This document shows positions 1-8,808 of a stretch of DNA of 64,000 nt, piece after piece. The notes beneath the pieces are model-generated. The model saw only the letters and a program-made list of their open reading frames with translations. It made no database searches and was not told the origin of the DNA. This DNA is from Prevotellaceae bacterium UBA1075. Its GTDB lineage: Bacteria > Bacteroidota > Bacteroidia > Bacteroidales > Bacteroidaceae. Made by a program: the position numbers and the translations under genes. How positions within the stretch are numbered: position 1 is the stretch's first letter; every line of letters begins with the position of its first letter. The stretch covers positions 12,936-76,935 of the forward strand of contig DCCS01000040.1 in assembly GCA_002316015.1 (NCBI GenBank), written 5' to 3'.

Positions 1-2327
1 AGAAGGCCGGCAAGAAAGGCAAGAAGGGCAAGAAGGGGCAGCAGTCCGGGCAGCCGCAGAAGCCCCAGGAGGAGAAGCCGAGCATCGACCGCCAGGGGCT
101 CTTCCATGTGACGAAGGTGAAGAACGACTGGTACTTCCAGATAGCAGACAGCCTCATCGGCCGTGACTTCCTCACCACCACGCGCTACACCACCACTCCG
201 GCCGAGAGCGGGAAGTTCGGCGGCGAGCAGGTCAACGAGCAGGCGGTCTATTTCCAGGTGGGCAAGGACGACCAGATGCTGCTGCGCGCCAAACTCACCA
301 TCAACGTGGCCGACTCCACACAGCGGATAAGCCGAGCCATACAGGTCAGCAACGAGAACCCCATCATAGGCTCCTTCAAGATCGAGAGCCACCAGGGCGG
401 GGTGTACAAGATAAAGGTGTCGCCCTTCTTCAACCAGGACAACCCGGCCCTGGGACTCCCCTCATACGTCAAGACGCAGTATGCGCTGCAGGGGATGCTG
501 GGCGACATGAGCTATGTGGAGGACATCAAGTCCTTCCCCATGAACACCGAGGTGCGCCTGGTCAAGACCTACGCGGCCGCGCCAGCCTCCACCCTGCCCG
601 CCGCACGCAGCACGGGCAAGGTGACACTGGGACTCAACATCAGCTTCATCCTGCTGCCCGAAAGGCAGATGATGAAGCGGTACTACGACCCGCGCGTGGG
701 CTACTTCACCGACAGCTACACCAGCTTCACAGACGACCAGCAGCGCGTGGAGGGCAAGAGGTTCATCACACGCTGGAGGCTGGAGCCACGCCCCGGGGAC
801 GTGGAGCGGATGCGCCGTGGCGAACTGGTGGAGCCCGCGAAGCCCATCGTCTATTACATTGACCCGGCCACGCCCAAGCAGTGGCGCAAGTACTTGATAC
901 AGGGCGTGAACGACTGGCAGAAGGCATTTGAGAAGGCGGGCTTCAAGAATGCCATCATGGCCAAGGAATGGCCCGAGAACGACTCCACCATGAGCATGGA
1001 GGACGCGCGCTACAGCTGCATACGCTATCTGGCCAGCCCCATCGAGAACGCCTACGGCCCCAACGTGCACGACCCGCGCAGCGGCGAGATACTGGAGAGC
1101 CACATCTGCTGGTACCACAATGTGATGAGCCTGGTGCACGACTGGTACATGGTGCAGGCAAGCAGCATCGACGAGGCCGCGCGCACGATGAACTTCAGCG
1201 AGGAACTCATGGGGCAGCTCATACGCTTCGTGAGCAGCCACGAGGTGGGGCACACGCTGGGACTCAGGCACAACTTCGGCTCCTCGAGCACGGTGCCTGT
1301 GGACAGCCTGAGGGACAAGGCCTGGGTGGAGGCCCACGGACACACGCCCAGCATCATGGACTATGCGCGCTTCAACTATGTGGCGCAGCCCGAGGACAAC
1401 ATCGGCCATGCTGGCATCTTCCCCCGCATCAATGACTACGACGAGTGGGCCATACGCTGGGGATACACTTACCTGCCCGACGCGAAGGACGAGGATGAAG
1501 ACCACCGGATGATGGAGGAGATGACAGCCCGGAGCCAGCAGAACCCGCGCCTGTGGTGGGGGGACGGCGAGACAAGCGAGGGAAGGCTTGACCCGCGCAG
1601 GCAGACTGAGGACCTGGGCGACGACGCCATGAAGGCAAGCACCTACGGCATACGCAACCTGAAGTATGAGATAAGCCGACTCGGTGAGTGGACCGGCGAT
1701 GACCCGAAGGACCTCTACGGCGATGACCTCGCACGCATGTACGGACAGGTAAGGGGGCAGTTCATGCGCTACATCGGCCACGTGGCACGCAACATAGGCG
1801 GCACACGCATCACCTACCGTGCCAAGAACCAGGCCGGGGACAAGTATGAGCCACAGCCCCTGGACAAGCAGAAGGCCGCATTGAAGTTCCTGGACGAGCA
1901 AGTGCTGCACGAGCCCACGTGGCTGAGGGACATGAGCTACGCACGCCGCCTGGCCGCCGACCCCACTGAACTGACCAAGAAGGTGGGCACCTATGCCGTG
2001 ACGCTGATGATGGGCCGCCTGGACTACATGAACGAGCTCTACACACCACAGGCTTACCTGACCGACCTCACCGGCCTGGTGTTCGCGGAGGCACGCACAG
2101 GCGAGAAGGTGTCGCCCTACCGCCAGGCTCTGCAAAACGAGATGCTCACCCACCTGTGCCGCGCCCGTGGCAACGGCAACAGCGACATCCAGCCCGCCGT
2201 GCTCTACACCCTGCAGCAACTGCAGACGCTCACCAAGCGCGCAAGCCAGACTGCCCGCAATACCGAGAGCCGTGCCCACTGGGCGTACATTTACGACCAG
2301 ATAGGGCGCGAACTGACCTGGAAGTAA
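1..2327 (+). CDS. Zinc-dependent metalloprotease (DUF5118/DUF5117 family), 5' truncated
   Basis: The gene enters from outside the window; the open frame runs from base 3, so the GTG at 108 is only an internal codon. The first visible part is a Lys/Gly/Gln-rich linker (KKGKKGKKG type), followed by the GLFHVTKVKNDWYFQI segment typical of DUF5118 and then a DUF5117-like region. Numbering from base 108, the zinc site is H378-E-V-G-H-T-L-G-L-R-H388, an HExxHxxGxxH metzincin signature, with a downstream SIMDY Met-turn. Family members are large secreted or periplasmic peptidases of Bacteroidetes; the substrate is unknown. The protein ends in ELTWK. A hairpin terminator follows about 50 bp after the stop. 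The signal peptide is not visible because the start lies outside. Confidence 0.9.
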   Translation, partial: KAGKKGKKGKKGQQSGQPQKPQEEKPSIDRQGLFHVTKVKNDWYFQIADSLIGRDFLTTTRYTTTPAESGKFGGEQVNEQAVYFQVGKDDQMLLRAKLTINVADSTQRISRAIQVSNENPIIGSFKIESHQGGVYKIKVSPFFNQDNPALGLPSYVKTQYALQGMLGDMSYVEDIKSFPMNTEVRLVKTYAAAPASTLPAARSTGKVTLGLNISFILLPERQMMKRYYDPRVGYFTDSYTSFTDDQQRVEGKRFITRWRLEPRPGDVERMRRGELVEPAKPIVYYIDPATPKQWRKYLIQGVNDWQKAFEKAGFKNAIMAKEWPENDSTMSMEDARYSCIRYLASPIENAYGPNVHDPRSGEILESHICWYHNVMSLVHDWYMVQASSIDEAARTMNFSEELMGQLIRFVSSHEVGHTLGLRHNFGSSSTVPVDSLRDKAWVEAHGHTPSIMDYARFNYVAQPEDNIGHAGIFPRINDYDEWAIRWGYTYLPDAKDEDEDHRMMEEMTARSQQNPRLWWGDGETSEGRLDPRRQTEDLGDDAMKASTYGIRNLKYEISRLGEWTGDDPKDLYGDDLARMYGQVRGQFMRYIGHVARNIGGTRITYRAKNQAGDKYEPQPLDKQKAALKFLDEQVLHEPTWLRDMSYARRLAADPTELTKKVGTYAVTLMMGRLDYMNELYTPQAYLTDLTGLVFAEARTGEKVSPYRQALQNEMLTHLCRARGNGNSDIQPAVLYTLQQLQTLTKRASQTARNTESRAHWAYIYDQIGRELTWK

Positions 2328-2374
2328 GAGAACCGCCCTGCCTCACCCCCGGTGAGGAGGAGCCTATGACGAAA

Positions 2375-2418
2375 GAAAGCCACAGGCGTTCCCCTTGGGG
2401 AATCCGCCTGTGGCTTTC
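2375..2418 (+). terminator. Hairpin terminator after the metalloprotease gene
   Basis: The arms GAAAGCCACAGGCG (2375-2388) and CGCCTGTGGCTTTC (2405-2418) are perfectly complementary. The interior contains a second small palindrome, TTCCCCTTGGGGAA. A short T-rich run follows (TTCTTG). It lies 48 bp after the stop codon. Confidence 0.75.
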
Positions 2419-2778
2419 TTCTTGCCCCGCACAGATGACGTGCGGTGCCTTACCACCCAATCCACACAAGACACGGAACCATTCCCCGGAACGCTGTCCG
2501 AGAGAGAGATCCCGCAACCGATGGCTATGCGGCAGACTCGGCACACAGCAAGAACGCCGGCGCGCTTCAGTCTGTCGAACGCTTATGGAATATCCACACC
2601 TCAGGTCGTGAACTGCGACCGGCACATCTGTTTGTGCCCGTGAATGCGCTCCACTTGTTCGTCTGCCCTAATGGCAGGCAGGCCAGGGAAGAGGTGGCCG
2701 ACCGCCGGACTCCCGTCCTGTGGTCTTGCCTGTGACTCCCTGGCTTGCGCCACTCGTCGCCTGCGAGCCGGCGGTGAG
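2419..2778. other. Intergenic gap without a recognisable gene
   Basis: About 360 bp between the terminator of the protease gene and the stop of the convergent barrel-protein gene. Short frames here have no start context, no family resemblance and overlap one another. I see no tRNA, repeat array or clear promoter. Confidence 0.6.
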
Positions 2779-5589
2779 TCAGAAGTGGACTTTGGTGCCC
2801 AGGGTGAGTTTCAGTTCACTCTCTATGGGATGGTTCTTGGGAGTCAGGGCAATCTTCCTGGAGAGGAGTGTGGCCGAGGGCTCCAGATAGAGTTCCACAC
2901 CAGGGGACACACGGACTCCTGCCTGGAGGGCGCCTGCCAGGCCGGGCGCTACCCTCGCATCGTGCCCCTTCCAAGAAGCAATGTTGAGCGAGGCGGCCGC
3001 AATACCCGTGAGCTGGAACATGTGGGCATCAGTGTTCTCGCCCGTCACCGCGCTCTTGATGTTCATCATGTACCCGGCATGGATGGAGGTAAGATTCTCG
3101 TGACCCTTCCCGTTACGCTGAATCAAGGAGTTGCTCAGTCCACCACGCACGCCGTTCACCCCGTCAAGCCAACGTCCGTAACTCACATCGGCCACATACG
3201 AGAGGCGAGGGCCCAAGCCGCGACGGCCGCCGAATGTCTCGGAACTGACACCCGTACCCATGCTTACGGACAATACATTGGGATGGCGGGGAGCCTCGCG
3301 AAGGCCAGCGTTCCCGCTGCTGCGCGGCATGCTGTAATCAAGCCCCACCAGGAGTTGTGGCATGAGTCGCTGGCGGCGCCTATGGGCAAAGCGTGACGAG
3401 AGATTGCAGGCCAACTGTGGCTCGGCCACAAGGTGAACGGCATCGGTAAGGCGCAACGCCAACTGGCCTCCCATGTGCAAGTCGGGAGCGAAGGTGGCAT
3501 GGCGACTGCCATAGTCGGCACCCAGGTTGGCACCGGCCAAGACGCGTACCGCCAAGGGGCGCGACGCATCATAACCATAAGTGTAGGATGTGAGGTCAAC
3601 GATGATGTCGCCACCTGCCTGGACCTGGCCATAGCGCGTGAGACCCTCCTTGCGGGTCACCATTCCCTGCAGGCTGGCACGCCATGCTGTATAGGGCGAG
3701 AACCACTGGGTGTAACTCAGGCGGGCGATGGGGGAGTATTTCTCCCACACTCTCAACTGCCCCACGCGGTTGGCCAGACCTGCCGCCAGGGTAAAGCCCC
3801 CCCTGCGCCAGCCGTCATTGTCACGTACCGCGCCCTGTGACGCACCGCGCCCGTATCCATCCAGGTTGCACTGCAAACCTACATTGACATTGGCCAGGAA
3901 GTCAATACCAGTGGTGCTGAGCGAAGTGGGCATATAACCATCAGGATAGGCAAGAAGCCGTGGCTCGACAAACAGACCCACGAGCCTCGACACATGCCAC
4001 GTGCCCCGCAATGAGGCATCGAGACCCACATAGGGCGTGCGCCGCCTCGCCCTTCGCGAAAGATTAGCGCCCAAGGCAAAGGCGAAATCAAGGGGACGGT
4101 CGCTCCGGTAGCCATAGAAGGCATTGGTGAGATTGAGCAGATAATCGGCACCGACCGTAAAATGGGTGTAGCGGTCGCCCGCGTCACTCCACTGCGTCTT
4201 GGCCACCTGTCCCCATAGGCGCATGCCGCTCACAGGGGTAAACCACTTGCCCGCGCCCACATATATCTGCGGCATGAGATAATGGCGCGCGTCGGTCAGC
4301 GGGCCACGCGCCACCAACAGATTGGCCCCCGCACCCGCCTCGATGAATGTGTGGTCATGCCAGCCCAGGGAGCGGAACTCGTCTGCAGGCTTGGCCGTAA
4401 GGCTGCGGCCATGACAGGTGTAGGACAGGCCTGCCAGCAACGACGGCACCACGTCCACCTTTTCACGAAGCGAACTGGCATGCTGGGCATAGCCGTCACC
4501 ATAGAGGTCAACACGCGGCTCGACCATGAAACACAACTCACGTGTCAAGCGCAGATTGGCCTGCATGCCCAAGCCACCACCCAGCACGTGCCTGTGCACA
4601 CGCATTGCGTCGGTGGTATAGTTATAACTGACACCTGCCACACCATTGAACCAGAACCTGCGTTCGAGGTCGATGCCGCCGATGGCATTGTGCAGATTGA
4701 GCATGTAGTCAAACTGCGCCCCAAAGGCCTTCACCTTATTGTCAGCCGGCTGCTTCACCATGGTGACATTGGCAGACAGGCGAAGGGCGTTGTAGTTGTC
4801 GAACCATCGTCCGATGCTGCCCATAAGGCGAATGCCCGCGTCACCCATGAGTTTTCCATCGACATTGGCAAGAAAAGCCGGACCTGCGGCAGCCCCAACA
4901 AACAGGCCGTCGGTGAAGCGTGGATAGGAATAGCCCGTACCATGAAGCCGACTCCCGGACAGACGATAGCCAAAACCTGCCGTCATGGAAGCCCGGGCCC
5001 GGTAATTGCGCCAGGTGTAGGCTTGCGAGATCTGGTCGCCCTCGAACCCTACCTTGGGCTCCAAATAGAAATAGGTGAAGGGCGAGAGCGCCGCTTGCCC
5101 GCGCAGCCCGAAGTGCGCGCCCACGCCATACTCGCCATGCCCCTTGCAACGGGACATGGCCATGTCAACGCCTGCAATGCCATATACCTCGAAGGGGCGC
5201 GGGCTGTAGGTCGTGCCTCGTTGAGCCAGCGCGCTGATGTTCATCATATAGTCAAGTGAGAGTCCCGCATACTTGGACTTTATGGATGCCACGCGGGAGT
5301 AACCGGCATCAAGACCCAAGCGCATGCCATGCTCCGGAGTGAACCAGTCACCAATATAGAACTGTCCCAACCCTCCAGCCTTGGGGTGGCGAGTGCCCAT
5401 GAGATTGACCCCCCCGCCCATATCGAGGAAGAGGTGGTCAAAGGGTTTCTTGCCTGCATATTGCTTGGTCACACGTGGACGCTGCAGCATGTGGTCAAGC
5501 GCGCTGCCATTCACCTGGGCAAGGGCGGTTGAGACACTGAATGCGAGAAGCGAAACTGTCGTTATCCTACTTATTAATGATGTTTTCAT
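2779..5589 (-). CDS. Five-unit outer-membrane beta-barrel-like protein, 936 aa
   Basis: I know no named family for the whole protein. The start is placed at the ATG at 5589 because it begins a clean signal peptide (MKTSLISRITTVSLLAFSVS, ending near ALAQ) and clears the upstream stop by 13 bp; the frame stays open to 5634. The rest consists of five consecutive units of about 170-185 residues. Each repeats the same order: an aromatic/glycine strand region (WFTP, WFDN, WFTP, WFSP, WLDG), a D-Y-M/L-x-N-type segment, a glycine-rich strand, and an EP motif (FYLEPKV, FMVEPRV, FVEPRLL, VAEPQLA, YLEPSAT). The chain ends in VHF, a terminal aromatic typical of outer-membrane barrels. It is the last gene of the operon behind the OmpA/TPR protein. 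It could form several small barrels or one large one; function unknown. Confidence 0.75.
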   Translation of the reverse strand: MKTSLISRITTVSLLAFSVSTALAQVNGSALDHMLQRPRVTKQYAGKKPFDHLFLDMGGGVNLMGTRHPKAGGLGQFYIGDWFTPEHGMRLGLDAGYSRVASIKSKYAGLSLDYMMNISALAQRGTTYSPRPFEVYGIAGVDMAMSRCKGHGEYGVGAHFGLRGQAALSPFTYFYLEPKVGFEGDQISQAYTWRNYRARASMTAGFGYRLSGSRLHGTGYSYPRFTDGLFVGAAAGPAFLANVDGKLMGDAGIRLMGSIGRWFDNYNALRLSANVTMVKQPADNKVKAFGAQFDYMLNLHNAIGGIDLERRFWFNGVAGVSYNYTTDAMRVHRHVLGGGLGMQANLRLTRELCFMVEPRVDLYGDGYAQHASSLREKVDVVPSLLAGLSYTCHGRSLTAKPADEFRSLGWHDHTFIEAGAGANLLVARGPLTDARHYLMPQIYVGAGKWFTPVSGMRLWGQVAKTQWSDAGDRYTHFTVGADYLLNLTNAFYGYRSDRPLDFAFALGANLSRRARRRTPYVGLDASLRGTWHVSRLVGLFVEPRLLAYPDGYMPTSLSTTGIDFLANVNVGLQCNLDGYGRGASQGAVRDNDGWRRGGFTLAAGLANRVGQLRVWEKYSPIARLSYTQWFSPYTAWRASLQGMVTRKEGLTRYGQVQAGGDIIVDLTSYTYGYDASRPLAVRVLAGANLGADYGSRHATFAPDLHMGGQLALRLTDAVHLVAEPQLACNLSSRFAHRRRQRLMPQLLVGLDYSMPRSSGNAGLREAPRHPNVLSVSMGTGVSSETFGGRRGLGPRLSYVADVSYGRWLDGVNGVRGGLSNSLIQRNGKGHENLTSIHAGYMMNIKSAVTGENTDAHMFQLTGIAAASLNIASWKGHDARVAPGLAGALQAGVRVSPGVELYLEPSATLLSRKIALTPKNHPIESELKLTLGTKVHF

Positions 5590-5602
5590 CTTTGCCATCC
5601 AC

Positions 5603-7678
5603 TTATTTGTGTTCTTTATCAAGCAGCAAATCATTCACGTCACCATCCGTGTGAGCCACTTGCTTGAGCGAGGGATCCATCTGGATAGCCTTGGCCAACT
5701 CGTCGTAGGCTTCGGAAATCCGCTCGAGCCTGTTGAAACAGATGGCCTTCAGATAATGGGTCATAGCATCGCTGTCGGGCAGCTGCTGACAGAGCTTCAG
5801 AGCCTCCTCGTCACGCTTCATGGCCAGCAGCACCACAAGCTGGTTACGCAAACCGGTACTGGCCACCGTCTCATAATATCCGTCGAAGCGGCCATTGAGC
5901 ACCGCGTTGACGGCAAGCAGCATATGAGTGCGCTCATTGTCGGGAACGAAAGCGGCCAAAGAATCAGCCGCAGTAAAAAGGCCAGCATTGAGCAAGGCAA
6001 TCATCTGGTTGGCGTTGACCACCATGGGCGCTTCCTTTCCCGCAAACGGGCGCAGGAGGTCGGGGTCGGCAGCCTGTCGGTTGATGAGCAAAGCCGCAAG
6101 GTCATTGGCAGCCACCATGAAGGAGGGGTACATCTCCAGTGCCTGGCGCAGCATCTTCTCGCGTTGGATGGAGTCATTCTCTTCACGGTAGAGGCGGAAG
6201 AACTCATACTTGCTGAGCTGCCTGTAATCTTCGCCATAAAGTTGGCGGATTTCATCAATCGTCAACTGGCGAAACACCGAGTAGTTCATGACGTAACCCA
6301 CACGACGCAGGCGAGGCAGATACTTCTCCATGAGCAACGAGTGATAAAAGGGCAACTTGCGCATGTTGCGCGACTGCTCGTCGATACTGCGCCACCGCTT
6401 GATTACCTCCTCCACCTGCCGAGCCTCACCGGGGAGGCTGTCAGCACGCAGCAACTCTGCCACTCTGCTCCAGGAAGCCACAGAAGCCTCAGACGAGAAC
6501 TTCATGTTGCGACGCGCACGCTCGGGCACCAGACGGCTGAGATACTGAACCGCATAATCCATTCGCTTCTGAGCCAGTTGAAGGTTGGCATTGTAGCGTC
6601 CGTCAGGTGACGACGTGCCTTCTATGGCAAGCGAATGCAAAGTGGCATCCTTGTTGGACATCACCTGGTCTATCTGCTCGCGCATCTTGCCTATCTCTTC
6701 CACATTATTGGGGTCGTTATCGTCAAACTGAGCCTTGCTGATGGGGAAGCGCAGGTTCACCTCTCCTCTACTGTCGCGCAACTGAACCTCGGGCTTTGGC
6801 CAATAAGACTCATCGTCAAACTGGCTGGCCGCAAACGAGTAGTCAAACCAGCGCAAGGGGTTGACCGTTCCCTGGGCTATAATGGTGGTGTCGCGGTAGA
6901 TGATACGATTGTAATTCTCAATGGCCATATACACATTACATGTGTAATTGTCCTTGACATGCTCCACATAAGAAGAGTCGGTATAGCCAATGATGTCATT
7001 GGTACGCCCCTTCTCCCGCATTTCATCCGACCTCACCACCACATACCGGGCCAGGGGATCGCCCTTGTCATCATTCATGCGGTAGTCATAGAGGCGGTCC
7101 TGGGTACGGTTGTAGGTGCGGGCATCATAGACCATGGGGCGCATGAGCTGTTCCTCGTGGCGGGTCACATTGCAGATGACAGGCTGCACCACCAGCCGGT
7201 TGTTGCGCGAGAACATCTCGCGTGGCACCCTCACACGGGTCTTCACATGAAGATAGTTGCCTCTCACTTCGATGTCGGTGGGTTCGGGTTGTATCTTGTC
7301 GGTTATACGTTTTGCGCTTACCACCATCTCCTTGAGTGCCACCTCGTTTTGCTGCATCTCCACCTTGATGTGCTTTTGGGAGGATTTGACCTTGACGATT
7401 TGGCTCTTCAGTCCCACCATGCTGAAACGCAGAATGCTGCCTGAGTGCACATCGACGGCGAAACGGCCATCCAAATCAGTAATGGCAATGCCACGCCTGG
7501 TGGTGGAATCCGTAACGGAGACTCCCAGGAGCGGCTCCTTGGTATCTTTATCTACAACAGTTCCTGTAAGGCGAAACACTTCCTGAGCCGGTGCGCCCAC
7601 GCTCACAAGCAGAAATATCACAACAATCTGAAACATTCTGCTGACCCCAGAGCATGCGAATGGTATGTTAGACTTCAT
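5603..7678 (-). CDS. Carboxypeptidase-regulatory/OmpA-like/TPR envelope protein, 691 aa
   Basis: A signal peptide (residues 1-31, ending GAPAQ) is followed by a carboxypeptidase regulatory-like beta-sandwich (about 33-115: TGTVVDKDTKEPLLGVSV, then TDLDGRFAV), as found at the N-terminus of Bacteroidetes TonB receptors. A central region (about 305-385) carries an OmpA-like signature, IEGTSSPDGRYNANLQLAQK, related to peptidoglycan-binding OmpA domains. The C-terminal third is helical and TPR-like, with the last repeat around AYDELAKAIQMDPS. It is the middle gene of three: 31 bp after the DUF3575 gene and 13 bp before the five-unit barrel gene. This suggests a periplasmic scaffold between the outer membrane and peptidoglycan. 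DUF3575 plus OmpA-like pairs occur beside fimbrial loci in this phylum, but no fimbrillin gene is visible here. Confidence 0.75.
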   Translation of the reverse strand: MKSNIPFACSGVSRMFQIVVIFLLVSVGAPAQEVFRLTGTVVDKDTKEPLLGVSVTDSTTRRGIAITDLDGRFAVDVHSGSILRFSMVGLKSQIVKVKSSQKHIKVEMQQNEVALKEMVVSAKRITDKIQPEPTDIEVRGNYLHVKTRVRVPREMFSRNNRLVVQPVICNVTRHEEQLMRPMVYDARTYNRTQDRLYDYRMNDDKGDPLARYVVVRSDEMREKGRTNDIIGYTDSSYVEHVKDNYTCNVYMAIENYNRIIYRDTTIIAQGTVNPLRWFDYSFAASQFDDESYWPKPEVQLRDSRGEVNLRFPISKAQFDDNDPNNVEEIGKMREQIDQVMSNKDATLHSLAIEGTSSPDGRYNANLQLAQKRMDYAVQYLSRLVPERARRNMKFSSEASVASWSRVAELLRADSLPGEARQVEEVIKRWRSIDEQSRNMRKLPFYHSLLMEKYLPRLRRVGYVMNYSVFRQLTIDEIRQLYGEDYRQLSKYEFFRLYREENDSIQREKMLRQALEMYPSFMVAANDLAALLINRQAADPDLLRPFAGKEAPMVVNANQMIALLNAGLFTAADSLAAFVPDNERTHMLLAVNAVLNGRFDGYYETVASTGLRNQLVVLLAMKRDEEALKLCQQLPDSDAMTHYLKAICFNRLERISEAYDELAKAIQMDPSLKQVAHTDGDVNDLLLDKEHK

Positions 7679-7709
7679 ATCGGCCTATGAATAGAAATAT
7701 GAATGTGCA

Positions 7710-8276
7710 TTACTTGATTAGATATACGAATGTCACTCCCGCTTTTATGGGAGCGGGTATCCATTTGGCGTTATTTGCGTGGTCCGGAACGTCCTCCGTG
7801 CCCTCGCGGAATTTTTTCTCATTGATGTGCAAGGCCCCCACCCCGGCTGTGGCCTCAAGACTCCAATGCCTGCCCAGCACAAAACTATAGCCGTAAGTCA
7901 GCCCTCCACCAAAAGCGTCACCCTTATGACGGGCACCATTGAGGAGTACGTTGTAAGTGGAGGCCATGGCCACCAGGCCAACGAAATGTCCCGCCTGTGG
8001 ACGGGCACTGAACCAATACCGCGCCTCAGGGCAGAACGACAACGCCCTCGTACGGAAACCTCCTGCCTGCAAAAGACTGCCCGTGGCCTCTGCATTAAGC
8101 GTGAGATGACGATTGACACGGAACTCTGCACCAAGATTTGGTGACATGGCTGCCCAATAGAGGGCATTGCTTTTCAGGCCAACACGTTGTGCACGGACAG
8201 ACGAGGAAAGCACAAGAAACAGGGTCAGCCCCAATGCCGTCCGAAAAGACTGTACCCCAAAATACTGTTTGCTCAT
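7710..8276 (-). CDS. DUF3575 outer-membrane protein, 188 aa
   Basis: The N-terminal signal peptide (LGLTLFLVLSSSVRAQ) is followed by the characteristic DUF3575 order: VGLKSNALYWAAMSPNLGAE, then PEARYWFSARPQAGHFVGL, then GGGLTYGYSFVLGRHWSLEA, and a C-terminal KAGVTFVYLIK. Length matches the family. Members are predicted small outer-membrane barrels of Bacteroidetes, often beside OmpA-like/DUF3868 proteins of fimbrial operons; no biochemical activity is established that I know of. It is the first gene of the three-gene operon and has a well-formed promoter upstream. Confidence 0.85.
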   Translation of the reverse strand: MSKQYFGVQSFRTALGLTLFLVLSSSVRAQRVGLKSNALYWAAMSPNLGAEFRVNRHLTLNAEATGSLLQAGGFRTRALSFCPEARYWFSARPQAGHFVGLVAMASTYNVLLNGARHKGDAFGGGLTYGYSFVLGRHWSLEATAGVGALHINEKKFREGTEDVPDHANNAKWIPAPIKAGVTFVYLIK

Positions 8277-8335
8277 TTTGACTTAAGATATCGCATATGA
8301 TTCAAGCATCCTCCTACGCTTTATTCGTTTCGTCA

Positions 8336-8367
8336 CAAAGGTATTGAAAAAAGAAATCGTATACAAA
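8336..8367 (-). promoter_or_regulatory. Promoter of the DUF3575 operon
   Basis: On the minus strand a -7 box TACCTTTG (8343-8336) lies 20 bp downstream of a TTTG -33 box (8367-8364). This fits the Bacteroidetes consensus TTTG-N19-21-TAnnTTTG. The predicted start is about 55 bp upstream of the DUF3575 ATG. Confidence 0.75.
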
Positions 8368-8555
8368 ATAATCTGATAAAATGTTGTGATTAGTTTTGTC
8401 AGCGCACATCCATACAAGTTCACAGACACTATTCTGCATGGACGATATGGCTTGTGTGTGACATTGTTATAAAACTTGGGCTTTTACTCTGACTACAGGG
8501 AAGGCCAAGGAATGCCTCCATGCACGTTTTTGGGGCACTTGTAAAAGCATGTGGA
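8368..8555. other. AT-rich intergenic stretch next to a transposase remnant
   Basis: Noticeably AT-rich compared with neighbouring genes. No ORF of quality. It lies between the DUF3575 promoter and a decayed transposase tail and probably contains non-coding DNA left by the same insertion. Confidence 0.5.
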
Positions 8556-8697
8556 TTAAGCGAAAATCCTTGCAAGTAGTCTGAAAAGGGAAAAACTTCT
8601 TGTCAATGACACCATGCAATTGGGCTCTAAGATGTTTGGCTTTAGCATTGAATGATCCTGCTGCCGCATTAGTTGAATGGTTGTCAAAGAAGTGATT
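8556..8697 (-). pseudogene. Remnant of an ISL3/IS204-type transposase C-terminus
   Basis: Minus-strand translation gives NHFFDNHSTNAAAGSFNAK, then an LRAQLHGVIDKKFF segment. After a frame change this continues FSLFRLLARIFA and stops at 8556. This resembles the C-terminal signature of ISL3/IS204/IS1001-family DDE transposases, which I recall as a STNAxAESFNAK core followed by FFLFRL and the stop. The catalytic residues further upstream are absent and the frame is broken, so this is a decayed fragment. No intact inverted repeats were found around it. The surrounding sequence is AT-rich relative to the neighbours, consistent with acquired DNA. Confidence 0.6.
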
Positions 8698-8721
8698 GGG
8701 CAGGGAAGGAGAAAGGAGAAA

Positions 8722-8758
8722 GGGAAGGAGAGTGTCAGGCAATGGCACTCTCCTTCCC
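8722..8758 (-). terminator. Terminator of the nqr operon
   Basis: The arms GGGAAGGAGAGTG (8722-8734) and CACTCTCCTTCCC (8746-8758) are perfectly complementary with an 11-nt loop. On the minus strand the hairpin is followed by a T-rich tract. It lies about 50 bp downstream of the nqrF stop. Confidence 0.75.
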
Positions 8759-8808
8759 ATTTCATTTATAAAAGAGCCAGCTTCGAAAAGCGAGGAGCAA
8801 GACGGCTC

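Noticed and set aside
462..2279. 605-codon open frame antisense to the metalloprotease
   Set aside because: Same GC-bias effect; the plus strand has the HExxHxxGxxH protease.
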